Shown: one piece after another, positions 18,139 through 26,851 of the stretch | Layout: each line of letters starts with the position of its first letter | How positions within the stretch are numbered: the stretch's first letter is position 1 | Source: CAVONV01 sp963697355 | GTDB taxonomy: Bacteria; Acidobacteriota; Vicinamibacteria; Marinacidobacterales; DATDRI01 | Direction of reading: 5' to 3' | NCBI GenBank assembly: GCA_963697355.1 | Contig: CAVONV010000028.1 | Location: 65,592-129,591 of the forward strand | DNA length: 64,000 nt | Notes under the pieces: model-generated | Seen by the model: the letters and a program-made list of their open reading frames with translations, nothing else | Told to the model about the DNA's origin: nothing | The model's database searches: none | Program-made: the position numbers and the translations under genes

Positions 18139-19920
18139 ATGTCATACCAAGTACTCGCACTCAAATGGAGGCCGCAAGTCTTCGATGACGTGATCGGCCA
18201 AGACGCGGTGACTCGAACGCTCAAGAACGCTATCACCAAAGGTCGCATCGCAAACGCATTCCTGTTCTGCGGAGTACGGGGTGTGGGCAAGACAACGACG
18301 GCCCGCATTCTAGCGAAGGCTTTCAACTGCTCTTCGAGTCCCGGGCCGACCATCGAGCCTTGCGGTGAATGTCCTTCGTGCAAAGAGATCGCCGCGAGTC
18401 GGAGTCTCGACGTCCTGGAGATCGATGGCGCATCCCACACTAAAGTCGAGGGGATTCGTGAGGTGCTGGAAGCTTCGCAGTACGCCCCGTCGCGGGATCG
18501 TTTCAAGATCTACGTCATCGACGAAGTGCACATGCTGAGCATTCACTCCTTCAACGCGTTGCTCAAAACCCTGGAAGAGCCGCCGCCGCATCTCAAATTC
18601 ATCTTCGCGACCACGGAATATCACAAGATACCGGACACGATCGTGTCCCGTTGCCAACAGTTCGAGTTTCGTGCGGTCCCAAGCAGCGAGATCACCGGTC
18701 AGCTGCATCGCATTGCTGTGGCGGAGGGCGTCACAATCAACGAAGCGGCGTTGAAGCAAATTGCCCGCGCTGCTGAGGGAAGCATCCGCGACGCACTCTC
18801 GGCTTTGGATCAAGTCGTAGCGTCGGCGGGAGCGGAAATCAACGAAACTGATGTGACGGAGCTCCTTGGTCTCATTTCCGGTGACGTCTTGAGTCGTGCC
18901 ACACGCGCCATCGTGGAGCGCGACACAGCAGAGATCTTGACCATCGTGGATGAACTGGTGCGTGGCGGGCGTGATCTATTGAGCTTTTCCCGAGGCCTCC
19001 TGCAGTTCTTTAGAGATGTGCTCGTCATTCGCATCGCGCCGGACACACCCGAGCTGGTCGAGATGGGCGGCGAGCGCACGGAGCTCGTGGAGCTGGCCGA
19101 GCTCGTGTCCGAGGAAGACTTGATCCGGTGCTTGGAAATCCTCACACAACTCGAAGGGGCCCTGCGCTGGTCGCCGGAGCCTCGATTTCACCTGGAAGTC
19201 GCTCTCCTTAAGCTGTCCGAGATGCGAAGGTTGGCGTCTTTCGAGGATCTTCTCGCGCGATTTGAGGCTCTGGAATCTGGACTGCGAGCGGGAAGCTCCG
19301 GAGGAGGAGGATCGCCGAGCGACAACAAGCCTGCTGACCGCCGGGCCGCGCCGTCAAAGGGCACTTCCCCTGAACCCCGTGGCGCCGCGAACAGGATGTC
19401 TCCAGGAACACGAGAGGGTACCGAGGACCGGGAACAATCCGCTCCTTCAAGACGAGAGAGAGTATCGGAACCCACGCCGGCGACGCCAACGAAGCCCGCC
19501 GAAATCGTGGAGCAGGTTCTGGAGAGGATTCGATCGGCCAAGCCCAAGCTTGCGGTTCTCGTCTCCCAACACAACGGAGCGAGTCTCGAAGGGGATTGTC
19601 TACGTTTGAGCTTCGTTGTCGACCAACCTTTTCTCAGGGAGCAAATACAAGCGGAAGACTTTCGCAAACTTCTAGAACAAGAGGCCTCGCAGGTGGCTGG
19701 CCGTACGCTTCGGGTCGAGGTTCACTTTGCCGAACCTGATAAGGAGCAAGAAGAGCCCGCCCGCAAAGAAGACGTTTCTAAAGGACAAGAGGAGCTTTTT
19801 CGGCGTGCCGTGAAGGACCCAATGGTTCGTGGCTTCGTCGAGACGTTTCAGGGCGAGATCGAAGAGGTTCGACCCCTTGACGGCGGCACCAAGACCGAGC
19901 CAGGTGGTCTCGAAAACTGA
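18139..19920 (+). CDS. dnaX: DNA polymerase III subunit tau/gamma
   Basis: 593 residues from the ATG at 18139 (MSYQVLALKWRPQVFDDVIG). The frame is open from 18055, but homologues start here. It is a clamp-loader AAA+ ATPase: Walker A GVRGVGKTTTARILA (about 47-61), zinc-binding cysteines around CGECPSC (about 76-83), Walker B VIDEVHMLS, sensor 1 region FATTEYHKIPDTIVSRCQ. A helical domain III follows, then a low-complexity linker (about 375-455, Ser/Pro/Gly-rich) and a C-terminal domain that binds the polymerase. Loads the beta clamp in replication. First gene of the dnaX-ybaB-recR cluster. Confidence 0.97.
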   Translation: MSYQVLALKWRPQVFDDVIGQDAVTRTLKNAITKGRIANAFLFCGVRGVGKTTTARILAKAFNCSSSPGPTIEPCGECPSCKEIAASRSLDVLEIDGASHTKVEGIREVLEASQYAPSRDRFKIYVIDEVHMLSIHSFNALLKTLEEPPPHLKFIFATTEYHKIPDTIVSRCQQFEFRAVPSSEITGQLHRIAVAEGVTINEAALKQIARAAEGSIRDALSALDQVVASAGAEINETDVTELLGLISGDVLSRATRAIVERDTAEILTIVDELVRGGRDLLSFSRGLLQFFRDVLVIRIAPDTPELVEMGGERTELVELAELVSEEDLIRCLEILTQLEGALRWSPEPRFHLEVALLKLSEMRRLASFEDLLARFEALESGLRAGSSGGGGSPSDNKPADRRAAPSKGTSPEPRGAANRMSPGTREGTEDREQSAPSRRERVSEPTPATPTKPAEIVEQVLERIRSAKPKLAVLVSQHNGASLEGDCLRLSFVVDQPFLREQIQAEDFRKLLEQEASQVAGRTLRVEVHFAEPDKEQEEPARKEDVSKGQEELFRRAVKDPMVRGFVETFQGEIEEVRPLDGGTKTEPGGLEN

Positions 19921-19947
19921 CCGGATTGGCCAAGAGGTAGACAAGCA

Positions 19948-20253
19948 ATGCTGAAGAACATGAATCAAATTATGAAACAAGCCCAAGCCCTCCAAGAGAA
20001 ATTCAAACAACAGCTGGAGTCGATGGAAGTCGAAGCTAGTTCCGGAGGGGGTATGGTGACCGTTCGTATGAACGGGTCCAAAGTTGTCTCGAGTGTCACC
20101 CTCGATCCAGAGGTTGTGGATCGTGATGATGTAGAGATGCTGCAGGATCTCATCGTCGCAGCCGTGAACGAGGCCGCCCGGAAGGTCGACGAAGAGGCTC
20201 AGAATCAGCTCGGGGACATGACAGGCGGAATGAAGATACCAGGGCTCTTCTGA
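19948..20253 (+). CDS. ebfC: YbaB/EbfC nucleoid-associated protein
   Basis: 101 residues. Family hallmarks: MNQIMKQAQALQEKFKQQLE coiled start, SSGGGMVTVRMNGSKVVSSV core and LDPEVVDRDDVEMLQDLIVAAVNEA. The homodimer forms a tweezers-like DNA-binding nucleoid protein. It lies 27 bp after dnaX and 22 bp before recR, the usual arrangement. Full length. Confidence 0.96.
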   Translation: MLKNMNQIMKQAQALQEKFKQQLESMEVEASSGGGMVTVRMNGSKVVSSVTLDPEVVDRDDVEMLQDLIVAAVNEAARKVDEEAQNQLGDMTGGMKIPGLF

Positions 20254-20275
20254 ACGCGGGAGAAGCGAAAGCATC

Positions 20276-20932
20276 GTGAAGGATTATCCCGAACCCGTAT
20301 CGAGACTGATTCAGGAGCTAAAGAGACTGCCGGGCATAGGAGCGAAGTCTGCTCAGCGAATCGCCTTTTACGTTCTACGAGGCGCACGTGAGGAGGCGGA
20401 AGCCTTGTCCCGTGCTCTCATCGACGTCAAGGACAAGATCTCCACTTGCAGTCTCTGTAACCATGTGACGGATGTCGATCCTTGTCGCTTCTGCTCGAGT
20501 CCGGAGCGTAATTCCGGAGTCGTTTGCGTCGTCGAGGACCCCCCCAACGTGGTTGCCATCGAGAAGACTCACGAGTACAAGGGCCGCTATCACGTGCTCA
20601 TGGGGGCGCTGTCGCCGCTTCAAGGTATCGGCCCCGAGCAGCTCAAGATTGCCGGCTTGATGGAGCGAGTGCGAACCGGGGAAGTCGAGGAAGTCATCTT
20701 GGCAACGAACCCCAACGTGGAAGGGGAAGCCACGGCGATCTATCTTTCCAAGCTCATCAAGCCCCTCGGTGTCAAGGTCACGCGCATCGCCATGGGGGTC
20801 CCAGTGGGTAGCGAGCTGGATTACGCTGACGAGATCACGATGGGGAAAGCAATGGAAGGGCGTCGTGAATATCTGAGTTCAGTATTGGAGCGACTCGGGG
20901 GGGTGCCTACAAAGGGTTGCAAGAACGGCTAG
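20276..20932 (+). CDS. recR: Recombination protein RecR
   Basis: 218 residues from a GTG. It has an N-terminal helix-hairpin-helix (LIQELKRLPGIGAKSAQRIA, about 11-30). The four-cysteine zinc finger CSLCNHVTDVDPCRFC lies at about 59-74. The Toprim domain starts at VVCVVEDPPNVVAIEKT and contains LATNPNVEGEATA. Acts with RecO/RecF in loading RecA at gaps. Length is as expected for the family. Confidence 0.97.
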   Translation: MKDYPEPVSRLIQELKRLPGIGAKSAQRIAFYVLRGAREEAEALSRALIDVKDKISTCSLCNHVTDVDPCRFCSSPERNSGVVCVVEDPPNVVAIEKTHEYKGRYHVLMGALSPLQGIGPEQLKIAGLMERVRTGEVEEVILATNPNVEGEATAIYLSKLIKPLGVKVTRIAMGVPVGSELDYADEITMGKAMEGRREYLSSVLERLGGVPTKGCKNG

Positions 20933-20945
20933 TTTTCGGTATAAA
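20917..20945 (+). promoter_or_regulatory. Promoter of mglB-mglA
   Basis: TTGCAA at 20917-20922 and TATAAA at 20940-20945 with a 17-bp spacer, overlapping the end of recR and about 60 bp before the mglB ATG. It would give the polarity genes their own transcript apart from the dnaX cluster. Confidence 0.55.
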
Positions 20946-21007
20946 TGTGAGAGCCCGCATAAACATTCCCCTAGCGTGCGATAGGTCGGACGGAGGGTAA
21001 CGGAGTC

Positions 21008-21510
21008 ATGGCGACCACTGATGTGGTGATGTATGACGAGGAGTTCAACCAGATCAAGAGCATTATCAGCAAGCTCCGCGTCGACGCCAACGCAAAATTA
21101 GTTTTTCTGGTCGACAAGAACGGTCAGCAGATTGCGGCGCACGGTAACATCGATAATCTCGATACTACCTCGCTTGCGTCGCTGACCGCCGGTAACGTCG
21201 CCGCCACCGACGCGCTAGCCAAGCTGATTGGTGAGAAAGAATTCTCAATTCTCTTTCATGAAGGGCGAGCGCGACAACATTCATATCTCCATTGTGGGGC
21301 TACGGGTCATTTTGGTGGTCATATTCGACGAGCGTTCTTCCCTAGGGCTGGTCCGACTTCGCGTCAAAAAGGCCTCCCAAGAGCTTGGCCAAGTTTTCGA
21401 CAGCATCATGAACAAAGTCGAGAGAGGAAAAGTCATCTGTTGGGGCGGACTTCGAGTCTCCGTTTGCGGAGATCACCGACGAGGACATCGACAGCCTCTT
21501 TAGTGAATAA
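21008..21510 (+). CDS. mglB: MglB-like Roadblock/LC7 protein, two frameshifts
   Basis: The N-terminal part (MATTDVVMYDEEFNQIKSII, then AKLVFLVDKNGQQIAAHGNI) is a Roadblock/LC7 domain like Myxococcus MglB, the GTPase-activating partner of MglA. An extra G at about 21263 shifts the frame into ERDNIHISIVG...ASQELGQVFDSIMNKVERGK. A second shift near 21432 gives the acidic tail ending SPFAEITDEDIDSLFSE at 21510. The whole is about 167 residues, the expected size. MglA begins 33 bp downstream. In other bacteria the pair sets cell polarity or controls motility. Both breaks are one-base changes next to short runs, so the gene is probably intact in life. Confidence 0.85.
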
Positions 21511-21543
21511 TTTGCGATTTGAGTTGAAGCTGAGTACGGACGA

Positions 21544-22138
21544 ATGACGTTCATCAACTACGCTTCGCGAGAGATAAACTGCAAGATCGTCTACTATGGC
21601 CCCGGTTTGTGCGGGAAGACGACCAATCTGCAGTTCATTTACGACAAGACGAACCCCAACGCTAAGGGGAAGCTCATTTCGCTGGCGACGGAGACCGATC
21701 GAACGCTGTTTTTCGACTTCCTGCCTCTCGAGCTCGGCAATGTCCGCGGATTCAAGACTCGTTTCCATCTCTACACCGTGCCGGGGCAAGTCTTCTACGA
21801 CGCATCTCGCAAAGCTCATTCTCAAAGGGGTCGACGGCGTCATCTTTGTTGCCGATTCCCAGCGAGAGCGCATGGACGCCAACGTCGAGAGCTTGCACAA
21901 TCTCGAGCTGAACTTGAAATCTCAGGGCTACGACCTGATGACCATTCCCTATGTGCTGCAGTTCAACAAGCGCGATCTCCCCAACGTTGTCCCGGTCGAG
22001 GAGCTGAAGCAGAAACTCGTCGTCAAAGCTGAGCCCGTGCTCGAGGCCATCGCCACATCTCCCAACGGGGTCGGCGTCTTCGACACCCTAAAGGCTGTTG
22101 CCAAGCTGGTTCTGCAGGATCTCACGAAATCGTCGTAG
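21544..22138 (+). CDS. mglA: MglA-like small Ras-type GTPase, one frameshift
   Basis: MTFINYASREINCKIVYYGP leads into the P-loop GPGLCGKTTN (about 19-28). The switch region (TDRTLFFDFLPLELG) and TVPGQVFYDASRK follow. An extra G near 21811 then moves the reading to LILKGVDGVIFVADSQRERM and the base-recognition motif QFNKRDLP, ending at 22138. About 197 residues in all, as in Myxococcus MglA, which lacks the canonical DxxG Asp (here TVPGQ) as MglA proteins do. Partner of the adjacent Roadblock protein; a polarity or motility switch in the cytoplasm. Confidence 0.88.
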
Positions 22139-22166
22139 ATTCCGCTCGTCGTTCGACGAGCGGAAT
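22139..22166. terminator. 12-bp perfect stem-loop after mglA
   Basis: ATTCCGCTCGTC-GTTC-GACGAGCGGAAT is a perfect hairpin that begins at the base after the mglA stop. No T-tract follows, so it is either a 3'-protecting structure or a weak terminator. Confidence 0.55.
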
Positions 22167-22196
22167 CGTGGTATACTCCCAAGTCCGGTTTTCGAT

Positions 22197-22272
22197 TCCC
22201 CGGTAGCTCAATTGGTCGAGCGGCGGACTGTTAATCCGTAGGTTGTTGGTTCGAGTCCAACCCGGGGAGCCA
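22197..22272 (+). tRNA. tRNA-Asn (anticodon GTT), CCA encoded
   Basis: Acceptor TCCCCGG pairs with CCGGGGA. The D-arm is AGCTCAATTGGTCGAGC, the anticodon loop CTGTTAA gives GTT, and the T-arm is GTTGG-TTCGAGT-CCAAC. G discriminator and CCA are present. All stems are well paired. Stands alone 31 bp after the mglA hairpin. Confidence 0.95.
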
Positions 22273-22329
22273 ACCCTCCCAAATACCTTCCAGGAGGCTT
22301 CTGGCAGTGAATCTTTTTTCGGATGTGGT

Positions 22330-22420
22330 GCACAACTGTGTGCCCAAGCCCTCGAGCTCACCGAGAGCGAACGTCAGAGGTTTACTGAGGAGGCCTGCGC
22401 GGGCCCGACCCGACCTGAGG
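22330..22420 (+). pseudogene. Short remnant of a kinase-associated N-terminal region (+)
   Basis: In one plus-strand frame the segment AQALELTESERQRFTEEACAG matches the helix that precedes many acidobacterial Ser/Thr kinase or sigma-linked proteins (consensus ALELPESERxxFLEEACAG). The sequence then loses similarity at once. It is a relic of about 25 codons with no start or domain following. Confidence 0.4.
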
Positions 22421-22500
22421 GACAGTGTGCTCGAAGTAACAAATTCTATTTAGCTGCACAGAACCCCCCGAGCTCTTCTTCCTCACCCCCATTCACCCTT

Positions 22501-22812
22501 TCAGACGATTCCGTAAGCAGACTGAACGGCCTCTTCCATGCGGATTTTTTCTTCATCCGACAAGAAGCTGAAGTATCCCTCGCGTTTTCGGGCGGAAAGT
22601 CGACCGTTGCAAAGAAGCTTCCCGGCAGCAACAGCTTTTGGCTTTCTTTGGAACTTGGCCCGTCGGCCGTCGCTCGCCGCTAGCTTGGGTGGGAGGACTT
22701 TGAGAGCAATTTTGCGGTCGAGCTTCTCGTCTTCGGGCGGATAGACGTCACCCTTGCCTCCCGAGCCGAGCTTCTCTAGAATCTCGTAATGGGCGAGGGC
22801 CCGGCCGACCAT
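22501..22812 (-). pseudogene. Truncated Ser/Thr protein kinase remnant
   Basis: The frame starts MVGRALAHYEILEKLGSGGKGDVY and reaches the lysine strand RKIALKVLPPKLA (about 34-46). The Gly-rich loop is GSGGKG instead of GSGGMG. After about residue 60 kinase similarity ends and an unrelated tail (EGYFSFLSDEEKIRMEEAV) closes the frame at 103 residues. No HRD or DFG motifs remain, so this is a dead N-lobe. Together with the plus-strand relic at 22330-22420 it marks a former kinase locus. Confidence 0.65.
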
Positions 22813-22824
22813 GCCGGCGCGCCC

Positions 22825-22867
22825 CTATTCCTGAGTTCTTGAATTCCTGAGTTCTTGAATTCTTGGA
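22825..22867. repeat. Tandem copies of the GAGTTCTTGAATTC dispersed repeat
   Basis: Two direct copies of CCTGAGTTCTTGAATT are followed by a partial third (CTTGGATT), immediately next to the AIM24 stop codon. The same unit, read on the other strand as AAGAACTCAAGAA, recurs in gaps at about 30695-30735, 47690-47730 and 51750-51800. Confidence 0.6.
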
Positions 22868-23899
22868 TTAGTCCCCATCAAACATCCCACCGATACCACC
22901 GAGCTGTCCGAGGATGGAGCCCTCACCTTTGGTGCGGCCGCCGGTTTGAGGCGCTGCCGACCAGATCCGCCCCGCGAGCCGGCTGAAGGGTAGAGATTGT
23001 AGCCAGACTTTGCCGGGGCCTGTTAGGCTGGCGAAAAAGAAGCCTTCCCCACCGAAGAGAGCCGATTTCACTCCACCAACCATCTGGATGTCGTAGTTCA
23101 CGCGAGGCTCGAGTGCCACGAGACAACCGGTGTCGACCCTCAAATGCTCTCCTGGACCGAGCTGCTTCTCCACGATAGTCCCACCGGCATGAAGGAAGGC
23201 AAGACCGTCTCCTTCGAGCTTCTGCATGATGAAGCCCTCACCGCCGAAGAGCCCCACGCCAATCTTCTTCTGGAAAGCGATCCCGATGGAGACACCCTTG
23301 GCGGCACAGAGAAAGGCGTCCTTCTGGCAGGTCAAAGAGCCCCCCACCTCGGCGAGGTGGACCGGGATGATCTTTCCTGGATAGGGCGAGGCGAAAGCCA
23401 CTTTTTTCTTGCCGGAACTCTGGTTGGAAAAAACGGTCATGAAGAGACTCTCACCGGTGAGTACGCGCTTGCCGGCTCCGATGAGCTTATCCATGAAGCC
23501 ACCGCCGCTCGAGGGACGGCCATCTCCAAAGATCGTCTCCATTTCGATGCCTTCGGCCATGTACATCATGCCGCCCGCTTCGGCCACCGCCGCTTCTCCG
23601 GGGTCGAGCTCCACTTCGACGAACTGCATTTCTTCACCGAAGATTTCGTAGTCGACCTCGTGCATCACACCCGCGCCACGGGCCGAATGAGTTAGCGGCG
23701 GTGGAGCCGCACCGGGCGAGCCCGAGGTGGACAACTCGGCCACTTGACCCGCCGGTGTCCAGTCCTTCATCCCTTGTTTGAAAACCAACGTTTGAGCGTT
23801 GAATCGGCCCGCTTGAAGTCCTTGAAGGATCTCATGCTGGCTCATGGGTCCAATACTCTGGCCGCCCTCAGCTATATGCCAAATCTTTCCGTCCGTCAT
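22868..23899 (-). CDS. GYF_2 plus AIM24/TIGR00266 family protein
   Basis: 343 residues from the ATG at 23899; a longer open frame to 24172 runs into the promoter of the divergent gene. The N-terminal 55 residues form a GYF_2-like module (WHIAEGGQSIGPMSQHEILQ...LVFKQGMKDWTPAGQV). A linker follows, then the AIM24 beta-helix fold (about 95-330), with repeated Gly-rich strands such as GGEGFIMQKLEGDGLAFLHA and GGEGFFFASLTGPGKVWLQS. AIM24-fold proteins are of uncertain function; GYF_2 modules are thought to bind peptides. Cytoplasmic by lack of signal peptide. Confidence 0.85.
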   Translation of the reverse strand: MTDGKIWHIAEGGQSIGPMSQHEILQGLQAGRFNAQTLVFKQGMKDWTPAGQVAELSTSGSPGAAPPPLTHSARGAGVMHEVDYEIFGEEMQFVEVELDPGEAAVAEAGGMMYMAEGIEMETIFGDGRPSSGGGFMDKLIGAGKRVLTGESLFMTVFSNQSSGKKKVAFASPYPGKIIPVHLAEVGGSLTCQKDAFLCAAKGVSIGIAFQKKIGVGLFGGEGFIMQKLEGDGLAFLHAGGTIVEKQLGPGEHLRVDTGCLVALEPRVNYDIQMVGGVKSALFGGEGFFFASLTGPGKVWLQSLPFSRLAGRIWSAAPQTGGRTKGEGSILGQLGGIGGMFDGD

Positions 23900-24074
23900 G
23901 GTTCGTACACCTTTATTGTTTGTATTGAGTTTGGAACGACGAAGCCTCTCCCTGTTAGTGTGCAAAAAAAGTATAGCAGATTTGGCCAGCGGTCGGTGCG
24001 ATCGACGAGAAACCTCGTGAGCTCGAGGTATGAGGTATACTGTGCGCCTTTCTAACAAAGGGGGTTTTATTGCA

Positions 24075-25211
24075 ATGACAAAGAAGAGCAAATACTTGGG
24101 AGGCCCAGCTATTGAACCGCAGCCCGTGAACCCGGACTGGAGCGTGGCGGAATTGATTGACGACGGATTCAACGCCTATAACGCTGGGCGTCTGCGGGAA
24201 GCCTGTCAGCTCTTCACGCAGAAAGTACTCGATGACGACGTGACGATCGGACTTTCACTGTCCGGTGCTTTGACGCCTGCCGGCATGGCTCGGAGCTGTT
24301 TGGTCCCGTTGATGGAGGCAGGCTTCGTGGACTGGATCGTCTCAACCGGCGCCAATTTGTACCACGACATCCACTACGGAATCGGTCACAAGATGCACCG
24401 GGGTACTCCCTTCATTGATGACGTCGAGCTTCACGAGGACAGGGTCGTTCGAATCTACGACATCTTCTTCGAGTTCAAGGCACTCATTTCGACTGATAAA
24501 TTTCTTCAGAAAGTGGTCACCGCCGAATCGTTCCAGCGGGAAATGTCGTCTGCCGAGTTCCACTACTTGATGGGGAGGTACATAGCGGAGCGTGAAGAAG
24601 CGCTCGGTCTCGACAAGACGACGTTTATTGCGGCGGCCCATCGGCTGGGTGTGCCCATCTACACGTCGTCTCCGGGTGACAGCGCCATCGGGATGAACAT
24701 CGCGTCGATGTCGCTCAACGGAAACAAGCTGAAGTTCGACGTTTCCGCCGATGTCAACGAGACCGCTTCCATCGTACTCGACGCGAAGCATCGAGGAGGC
24801 AGAGCCGCCGCCATCATGATGGGCGGGGGCTCACCCAAGAACTTCCTTCTTCAAACGGAGCCACAGATTCAAGAGGTCCTGGGCCTCGAAGAGAAAGGAT
24901 TCGACTATTTCATTCAAATGACCGATGCCCGCCCCGATACAGGTGGTCTTTCCGGCGCCACACCCAGCGAAGCCGTGAGCTGGGGGAAAGTCGATCCCGA
25001 AAGGTTGCCCGACACGGTGGTGGTTTACACGGACACCACCATCGGCCTACCGCTCGTCACCTCGTATGCTCTCAATAAACATGCGCCTCGCAAGCTGAAA
25101 CGTCTCTATCATCGGCGTGAGGAAATGCTCCAGTTCCTCACCGACGAGTATCATCGGGTCGTGGGGACTTCCCTCCCTCCGCCGCTACCTCCGGGCTTTA
25201 GCGAAGCTTGA
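24075..25211 (+). CDS. Deoxyhypusine synthase homologue (probable SpeY-type homospermidine synthase)
   Basis: 378 residues from the ATG at 24075, which has AAGGGGG about 12 bases upstream; the longer frame from 24030 has none. DHS fold features: LSLSGALTPAGMARS and STGANLYHDIHY (NAD site), GDSAIGMNIA, IMMGGGSPKNFLLQ, and EAVSWGKVD. The last Lys matches the lysine that forms the enzyme-imine intermediate in eukaryotic DHS. Bacteria lack eIF5A. Some bacterial homologues make homospermidine from spermidine plus putrescine (described in Anabaena), so that is the likeliest role. Divergent from the AIM24 gene over 175 bp. Confidence 0.88.
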   Translation: MTKKSKYLGGPAIEPQPVNPDWSVAELIDDGFNAYNAGRLREACQLFTQKVLDDDVTIGLSLSGALTPAGMARSCLVPLMEAGFVDWIVSTGANLYHDIHYGIGHKMHRGTPFIDDVELHEDRVVRIYDIFFEFKALISTDKFLQKVVTAESFQREMSSAEFHYLMGRYIAEREEALGLDKTTFIAAAHRLGVPIYTSSPGDSAIGMNIASMSLNGNKLKFDVSADVNETASIVLDAKHRGGRAAAIMMGGGSPKNFLLQTEPQIQEVLGLEEKGFDYFIQMTDARPDTGGLSGATPSEAVSWGKVDPERLPDTVVVYTDTTIGLPLVTSYALNKHAPRKLKRLYHRREEMLQFLTDEYHRVVGTSLPPPLPPGFSEA

Positions 25212-25271
25212 CAACGGCCTCTCCCGGCCCGTTTGCTCCCCAGTGGACCGGCCGAATACTCTTGAGGCTCC

Positions 25272-26843
25272 ATGGCTCGAACGGCGTTTCTTCTCGTGTG
25301 GGTACTAGGTACAACGGCCCTCGTTACCTTTGCTCAAAGCGAAGAGAAAACTCCCGCCCCGCGCATTGACAAAATTGAGCTCATCGTCAACAAGGTCTTC
25401 GAAGAAGGCCGCAAAGATGTTCTTGGCTGGACCTACCGTTTTGGAAACAAGGTTCATATTCGTACGCGCGAAGAGGTCATTCGTCGCGAGCTTCTTTTTG
25501 CCAGCGGGGATATTCTAAGTAAGGAGGCACTCGAGCAGACAGAACGTAACCTCCGCGCACTCACCTTTGTTCGCGATGCCCGAGTAGAGACCTATCCGGG
25601 GGAAGACGGCAGAATCAACGTTCGTGTCATCACCTACGATTCTTGGACACTGGTACCCCAGGTCCGTTTCGCCAAGGCAGCCAACCGGATCGTCTGGACC
25701 CTCGGCGTGGCGGAGAAGAACCTCCTTGGGTGCGGCAAGTGGGTGGAATTGTCCCGACGTTCGGACCTCGACCGAGACGACACCATCTTTTTCTATTACG
25801 ATCCACGCCTGGCCGGTTCCCGAACCCAGACACTCGTTTCCTACGCCAACCAGTCCGATGGAAGTCGCGGACTCTTCTCTATGGCCCGACCCTTCTTCGC
25901 GCTGAGCGCGGGCTGGGCCTTTGGTGTAAGGCTGGAAGGATTCGATCAAGTCGATCCTCTGTATGAAGATGGGGAGAGGGTCGATGACCTCCGCCATGTC
26001 AGCAAGCATGGTGACTTCGAGGCGGCGCGGGCCGTGCTTAGAAGCGGTCCACGTGCTGCGAGACTCCATGTCGCTTATAGGAGCCACGTAGACGACGTCG
26101 CCGGCGACTTGAGGGATTTCGGCATCTTCGAGCTAGGGGTCAGTTTGGAAGAGCATCGTTTTCTCAAGCTCGATCATGTCAACCGCTTCGAGACCGTCGA
26201 GGACTTCAACCTCGGCTACGATGCGGGAGCCTTCGTGGGTGTGTCGACACCAGCTCTTGGGGGCGAGGAAGGCACTTCATGGTTCTTCAATCTTCGCGGA
26301 CGCCGGGGAATTGAATTCAGCTCTGCGCACTTCCTATTGACGGGAGCCGCGTGGAACGCGCGTTATAGGAGAGGCGGTTTAGAAAACAGCCTCGCCTCTC
26401 TACGATTGGACTACGTCGCGAGGCAAACACGTCGTTGGCTACTCGTGGGAGCCTCAGAGTTTCTCTATGGCACGAATCTCGATCCGGAGGTTCAGGTTCG
26501 TTTGGGTGCAGAGGCGGGACTACGGGGCTATCCGGTACGCCAATTCGTGGGCAACCGGTCTTTCCGCTTGACTCTAGAAGAACGATTCTTCGTCGCCGAC
26601 GATGTGGCACAACTCGTCTCCTTCGCGTTGGCAGCCTTTGTCGACACGGGCTTTGCCTGGCCGGAAGGCCAGAAAATGATGGCGGGGGATCTCAAAACCG
26701 ACATCGGTGTCAGTCTTCTGTTGGGGCGCAACCGGCTGGCGGCCACGACACCCGGTGTCCGTTTTGATGTGGCTTATGCGCTCGACCCGATCGTCGGAGT
26801 GAACCGCTGGCAATTCTCTTTTCGTTCCAGAATAGCTTTGTGA
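25272..26843 (+). CDS. Omp85/BamA-TamA-like outer-membrane protein with one POTRA
   Basis: 523 residues with a signal peptide (ARTAFLLVWVLGTTALVTFA). One POTRA-like domain covers about 60-120 (RTREEVIRRELLFASGDILS...LTFVRDARVETYPGEDG). A beta barrel follows to the C-terminus, with the late motif GLRGYPVRQFVGNRSFRLTLEE and a final aromatic strand WQFSFRSRIAL. It probably inserts or exports a lipid or protein cargo in the outer membrane. Not in an obvious operon; convergent with the amidohydrolase, 8 bp apart. Distinct from the seven-POTRA protein at 47732. Confidence 0.8.
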   Translation: MARTAFLLVWVLGTTALVTFAQSEEKTPAPRIDKIELIVNKVFEEGRKDVLGWTYRFGNKVHIRTREEVIRRELLFASGDILSKEALEQTERNLRALTFVRDARVETYPGEDGRINVRVITYDSWTLVPQVRFAKAANRIVWTLGVAEKNLLGCGKWVELSRRSDLDRDDTIFFYYDPRLAGSRTQTLVSYANQSDGSRGLFSMARPFFALSAGWAFGVRLEGFDQVDPLYEDGERVDDLRHVSKHGDFEAARAVLRSGPRAARLHVAYRSHVDDVAGDLRDFGIFELGVSLEEHRFLKLDHVNRFETVEDFNLGYDAGAFVGVSTPALGGEEGTSWFFNLRGRRGIEFSSAHFLLTGAAWNARYRRGGLENSLASLRLDYVARQTRRWLLVGASEFLYGTNLDPEVQVRLGAEAGLRGYPVRQFVGNRSFRLTLEERFFVADDVAQLVSFALAAFVDTGFAWPEGQKMMAGDLKTDIGVSLLLGRNRLAATTPGVRFDVAYALDPIVGVNRWQFSFRSRIAL

Positions 26844-26851
26844 TTGGGGCT

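Noticed and set aside
24030..24074. Longer start for the deoxyhypusine synthase homologue
   Set aside because: No ribosome binding site at 24030. AAGGGGG precedes the ATG at 24075, and the extra residues overlap likely promoter sequence.
23900..24172. 91-residue N-terminal extension of the AIM24 protein
   Set aside because: The extension covers the divergent promoter region and reads antisense to the neighbouring gene start. The GYF module begins at the ATG at 23899.
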